DNA of 64,000 nucleotides from Allium sativum (taxonomy: Eukaryota > Streptophyta > Magnoliopsida > Asparagales > Amaryllidaceae). Each line of letters opens with the position of its first letter. Position 1 is the first letter of the stretch. A model generated the notes under the pieces. It searched no databases. It was not told where the DNA came from and saw only the letters and a list, made by a program, of their open reading frames with translations. Of the stretch, positions 59,722 through 64,000 are shown one piece after another. The stretch covers positions 635,735,303 to 635,799,302 of the forward strand of contig CM060910.1 of the NCBI GenBank assembly GCA_030737875.1, in the 5' to 3' direction. The position numbers and the translations under genes were made by a program.

Positions 59722-60300
59722 TGGAGGGAATTGACTATTCAAAGACATTTGCACCAGTAGCCAAGATGTCTACGGTTCACACATTTCTGGATGTAGCAGC
59801 AGTCAAAGGTTGGATCTTGCACAGATGGATGTTCATAATGCTTTCCTTCATGGTGATTTGCACGAGGAGGTGTATATGAAGCTTCCCCCAGGTTTTGAGC
59901 GTAGCGAACCCAATAAAGTATGTCGTTTACGTAAGTCTCTCCATGGTCTGAAACAAGCACCACGTTGTTGGTTTGTTAAACTTGCTACTTCTTTGACCGC
60001 TTATGGTTTCTCCCAGTCTCTTTCCGATTATTCTTTGTTTTCCTACCGGAGTGGAGATATACAGATTCATGTTCTTGTTTATGTTGATGATTTGATCATT
60101 TCTGGTAATGATTCAAAGGCAACTGACAAATTTAAGAAATATCTTAGTTCTTTTTTTCATATGAAGGACTTGGGATTCTTAAAATATTTTTTGGGTATTG
60201 AGGTAGTCGTAGTGCAACTGGTATTTCCTTATGTCAGAGGAAGTATGCACTGGATATTATTGCAGAGTGCGGACTCTTAGGTAGTAGACCGACGACTTTT
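59722..60300 (+). pseudogene. Copia element H reverse transcriptase, 5' truncated
   Basis: Starts in mid-polyprotein with [15 protein letters not shown]. Then comes a 1-base deletion near 59822 (CACAG for CACCAG) and [32 protein letters not shown], the active site [10 protein letters not shown] (about 60077-60106) and [16 protein letters not shown] frameshift near 60205 is followed by [14 protein letters not shown] in another frame and a TAA at about 60308. It is an RVT_2-type RT of the RE1/RE2 kind. Integrase and gag are missing because similarity begins exactly at the E LTR end. Confidence 0.88.
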
Positions 60301-61000
60301 CCTATATAACCGAACCACAAGCTTAGGTCCTCTACTAGCCCACCTCTTGAGGAGGGGGTGCGGTATCAACGTCTAGTTGGTAGATTGATCTCTCTTTTAC
60401 TCATCTTGATCTAGCATATACAGTACATGTTTTGTCCCAGTTCTTGCAGAAGCCAAGAAAGGATCATTGGGATGCAGCACTACGGGTTGTGCGTTATCTC
60501 AAGAATTCCCCGGGCCAGGAAATTCTCTTGAGAGCTGATTCAGAATTGACTCTATCTGGCTGGTGTGATTCTGATTGGATAGTTGCCCCCTTACATGGCG
60601 TTTTATTACAGGATGGTTGGTGTTTCTTGGTGGTTCCCCTATCTCTTGGAAAACCAAGAAACAGAAGACAGTATCATTATCTTCCACTAAGGCTAAATAT
60701 CGTTCACTGACAGCCTTGACATGTGAGTTGAAGTGGCTGAAAGAATTGCTAACATGTTTGGGTGTTCAACATATTTCTTCTATTCCGGTTTACTGTGATA
60801 GTCAATCCGCGTTGCATCTAGCACAGAATCCTGTGTTTCATGGATGCTCCAAATACATTGAGCTAGATATGCACTTCATTCATGATGCTATTCAGGATGG
60901 GATGATCATTACGTCATATGTACCTACTTCTTCGTAGCTTGCTGATATCTTCACCAAGTCACTCGGGAAGCAGCAGTTTGTTTCTTTGTTGCGCAAGTTG
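60300..61000 (+). pseudogene. Copia element H RNase H domain
   Basis: Frames 60432-60710 and 60575-60937 give FLQKPRKDHWDAALRVVRYL, WCDSDW, GGSPISWKTKKQKTVSLSST, ELKWLKELLTCLGV, YCDSQSALHLAQNPVFH and, after a TAG at about 60937, LADIFTKSLGKQQF. This is the RNase H that degrades the RNA of the replication hybrid. The order is complete but frames are broken at about 60400 and 60580. It ends KLGICNLHAPT, the usual copia polyprotein end. Confidence 0.88.
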
Positions 61001-61024
61001 GGCATTTGTAATCTGCATGCTCCA

Positions 61025-61037
61025 ACTTGAGGGAGGG
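61025..61037 (+). other. Polypurine tract of H
   Basis: ACTTGAGGGAGGG directly before TGTTAGGAATA. Confidence 0.8.
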
Positions 61038-61270
61038 TGTTAGGAATATATTTGTATATATTTGTTTCCATTAGTTTATTACATGTTTCCCAGTATAGAA
61101 GATTATATTTGTTTCCATTAGCTTATTATATGTTTCCCAGTATAGAAGATTATATTTGTTTCCATTTGTCTAAGATATGTTTAGTGGGAAACATAAACTC
61201 ATTTCTCTATAAATTTGTATCATCTGCGCAGTTTTGAATAAAAAGAAATAAGAAGAATTATTTTCCTACA
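61038..61270 (+). mobile_element. Copia element H, 3' LTR (233 bp)
   Basis: TGTTAGG ... TTTTCCTACA. Includes a 47-bp tandem repeat (TTTGTTTCCATTAG at 61061, 61108 and 61155) and a TATAAATTTGTATC-like region at about 61210. The next five bases (atagc) should be the target duplication. Confidence 0.88.
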
Positions 61271-61860
61271 ATAGCGGATGCCATGAATGATGGAAGAGAA
61301 AGCGCTGTTGCTACAACCAAAACTAGAAGAATCTCGATCAATGGAAGGGAGTAGAGTTTTCATTTGAAACTAAAGGAATAAAATAGTATTGAGAAGCAGA
61401 ATAGGAGAAAATAAAAGCAAAAAGGGGAATGATTTGGATTTTTTAAAATAGTATTGAGAAGTAGAACATGAGAATGAAAGCAGAAGGGGAAATGAAAATG
61501 AAAGATACTTCTAAGCTGATGAAAGTAGAAAAAGAAGTTAAGAAAATGAAAGTAAGATTAGAAAATGAAGACGTAAGATAATTTTGAGTAGATAAATAGA
61601 AAATGAAAAGTCATACTATTACGGTAATTAATATGTATAGCAAAAATTCATTTTTGAGTTTGAAATTGTAAACAAATTAAAGGGGTATGTGAAAATTCTC
61701 CCTTAAATTAAGGAGAGAAGATGACTATGAATAAGGAGAAAGGATTATTTTACTACATAAATAATAGTAGATTTTCAAATTAAATAAAGATGAAATTTGT
61801 ATTAATATAATTATTATAGAAAAATTGTTCGCAATAACACAAAGATCCTTTTGTAAAATT
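61271..61860. other. A-rich stretch without genes
   Basis: A 22-base direct repeat begins AAAATAGTATTGAGAAG at about 61380 and 61445. Otherwise nothing recognised. Confidence 0.45.
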
Positions 61861-61877
61861 AATAAAGGAGAACTTTT
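61861..61877. repeat. 17-bp direct repeat, left copy
   Basis: AATAAAGGAGAACTTTT, repeated exactly at 63283-63299. Confidence 0.85.
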
Positions 61878-63282
61878 ATCTCCATAATTTTCTTCATCCC
61901 TCTTCTTGCTTTCACGATGCGTGATTCCCCTACCTCAACCTATTTTTAGCTCTGATTTAAGATTTTCTTCAAGTTATCATTCTAATCACCGTTAACCCCT
62001 AATTTGCTTCAGCCTCATCACTTCAGTGGAATCTACTTGGAAGCGCTTCTAATTTCTCTCCCCTCCTCTTCACTGTAGCTATTTTAGGCAACCTCTTGCC
62101 TCCTGCTCCACTGCATGCGGGTTTGTGGTCGGCAAGACCTTCAACTGGTAATTACAGTGTTCTAGAAGGTGTGGCACTAACGTTGAGTCCCCAGATTTGC
62201 AGCAATTCTCCTTGGGTAATTAGATTCACGTTTCGTCTTTTGACTATGGTGGTTCTTCTCAACTAGTGGAGTTTTCAATGTAAATTTGGATTATGTCTTG
62301 TTGGTAGACTTGGAAATTGGTTTTGACTATTGAGTAGCATCTGTTGATTTGGTGTTTGGTTTTTATACTTGGTTTTCTGGTGATCAGCTTTTCCCATGTG
62401 TACTGTAATCTGTTCAATCTGATATTACTGTGTCTGCTTCTTTTCAAGTGGATGTTACATGTTATTTGTATGGTTGCGTCAGCACCACCGTGTGATGGCA
62501 ATACATGAGATGCCTAGCACTAACCTTTGTCATTGTCCGTTTGATGTTGTTTCCCCTTGAAAGTACAATAATCTGGGTAATGCTTTCTTGTTAGTCAGAT
62601 TTCTTTTTCGAACAGATTACGCTACGGTCCAATGTCTAATGAGCAAGTATTTTGGTGATCTGGTTTACTGTATGGCAAACAATGAGATGGTAATACAGGG
62701 AAGCTATGCTCACATTTTTGCTATCTTGCTGGTTTGCATCCATGCTATCCTTCCAAGCTCTTGTCTGATTGCAGTATGGTCGTTTGTCAGATTTACAATG
62801 TTAATTGTGCATGTCAAAAAATTTCACCCTGGTGTGGTGCTCAAGAAAGTTAGCAGGCCACTGTTTGCTACTGTAGAAATTTATGGCAGTATTTTTACTC
62901 TATGAAGTGTGCGGTCTTGTCTTGTAACTCTATGGATACACTAGCATATTATCTAATAGTCTTGTATTGTTCCCTTTCTATATTCATATGAAATCCACTA
63001 CATCACATAGTATATAATTTGCACTCTCCCTGCATGGAGACTCATGTCATATGGCTATGTAATAATAGTAGTCTAGTGCCTTTAATAGCTCCTAAGCTGT
63101 AATCTAGTTAGATAGTGTGGACGACCCACAATAAATGTCGTAGGTGGTGAACAATCCACCTTAAAAACCGAATTTAGCTGACTGTCGACCGCAGTCACCT
63201 GTACGTTTTTGTATTTTTATTATTGGTAATAATAGAAAGGGGTTTGCGGTCACCTTAAAAACCGGTCAGCTTTGAAAATAAA
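61878..63282 (+). mobile_element. Possible retroposed transcript of unknown origin
   Basis: A 1.4-kb segment lies exactly between 17-bp direct repeats, as after LINE-driven retroposition. Its left end looks like an mRNA leader (pyrimidine-rich, CTTCTTCATCCCTCTTC-like). Its right end is A-rich (GAAAATAAA) with no long poly(A). The longest plus frame (62588-62905, 105 aa) is hydrophobic and unrecognised. Two related blocks with ACCTTAAAAACCG lie near its end (63158 and 63252). It could also be an old LINE or a non-coding RNA copy. Confidence 0.4.
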
Positions 63283-63299
63283 AATAAAGGAGAACTTTT
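63283..63299. repeat. 17-bp direct repeat, right copy
   Basis: Exact partner of 61861-61877. Confidence 0.85.
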
Positions 63300-63439
63300 T
63301 TCGAAATTATCCAGTTGACTTCATTGCGTGATCTTACTAATGGAACACCTGATTCAAGAAAATTGCAAATATTTGATCCTTCTCCTAAAATGCAAGTGCA
63401 AAATATGAATGTATACAAAGTGCATTTAGCACTTTGATT

Positions 63440-64000
63440 AATATATTTTTTTTTAGCGGAAACTTTTACATAAAAGCATTAATATCATCAGAGATTAACA
63501 TAATCTTACATCATCAATCCATAACATCCAAGTATAGATAATATAGTACGCCTAGCCATCTGACAAAGAACTCAGCTTCAAGAATCAACTGGAAACTCCT
63601 CATCCACCTGTTTAAACCTGAAACACACTCGGATCTGACCTGAGTGTCAAACACTTGGGCCAGGCTTAGATTAACAAGTTTAAGAACTAAATAACAAACC
63701 ATAACCTATATCATACAATCATCAATTAAGATTCAAAACTTCGAAATTTATGCTTTTAAAAATTAAAGCTATTATAAAACTCAAGTCCCATCACACAATG
63801 CAACGTACACTGGAGGAAAGTTTTACCTTATAAAAGCCAAACATGTTTGATATTTTTAAAACAAATATTTTGATATTATTATTAATGTCTAGGTGCAGAA
63901 ATCACTTTCCAAAATAAATGTATTAATCTTAGCTCGCATAATGCCCCATCCCATTCTGTTGGCTATTAGGTTACAACTAAAACCGCAAACTTATATTGGA
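63440..64000 (-). mobile_element. Second D-family LTR, 3' part, running off the window
   Basis: Read on the minus strand, 63840-63740 matches D at about 22258-22370 closely (ACATGTTTGGCT, TATAAGGTAAAAC, GTTGCATTGTGTGATGGGAC, TTATAATAGCTT). It is followed by a CAGGTCAGATCCGAG block in place of D's hairpin block and by TTTCCGCT near 63450. The very end of the LTR is not recognisable. Confidence 0.7.

Overview
The window is nuclear DNA from a plant, most probably a dicot with a large, repeat-rich genome. Evidence: high AT content, nested plant Ty3/gypsy LTR retrotransposons with tRNA-Met primer sites, Ty1/copia remnants, a DUF4283-type plant LINE ORF1 relic and a plastid psaB fragment. I see no intact host gene and no intact autonomous element. 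Nearly every long reading frame is a shadow or a decayed transposon fragment.

Positions 1-40716 form one nested stack, resolved by 5-bp target duplications. Element A (+) is the outer gypsy element. Its 5' LTR starts before the window, and its internal part (34309-36386) and 3' LTR (36387-40716) are inside. Element B (-) sits in A's 5' LTR (380-31197, duplication tatgt). Element C (-) sits in B's left LTR (1387-14677, duplication gtttg) and has LTRs of about 6 kb around only 1.35 kb of non-coding DNA. D (+) is a probable 7-kb solo LTR in a minisatellite of the same B LTR (15904-22902, duplication gtata). A and B keep scraps of gag, protease and the integrase tail but no reverse transcriptase. 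C keeps no recognisable coding sequence. All would have depended on proteins supplied by other elements.

Positions 40717-52600 are low-copy or old DNA. They hold a psaB plastid fragment, an unrecognised exon-like relic, a possible CACTA terminus, a copia 5' LTR end with a gag relic, an env-like domain relic, a broken DUF4283 ORF1, a minus-strand copia LTR start, and long AT-rich stretches.

Positions 52630-59721 hold gypsy element E (+): gag with two zinc knuckles, protease, a 75-bp coding minisatellite, RNase H and integrase scraps, and an LTR carrying a copia LTR on the other strand. E's LTR ends directly against the reverse transcriptase of copia element H (59722-61270), so E probably landed inside H and the left halves of both were later lost. 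Positions 61861-63299 hold a 1.4-kb segment between 17-bp direct repeats, and the right edge is a second, minus-strand LTR of the D family.

The most interesting signal is a short inverted repeat followed by ACC, about 390-480 nt from the 3' end of the LTR in all five gypsy families (A-E). Its stem shows a compensatory base-pair swap between families, which suggests a conserved RNA hairpin. The A and B LTRs also share a GTCGAC cluster just upstream of the TATA box.
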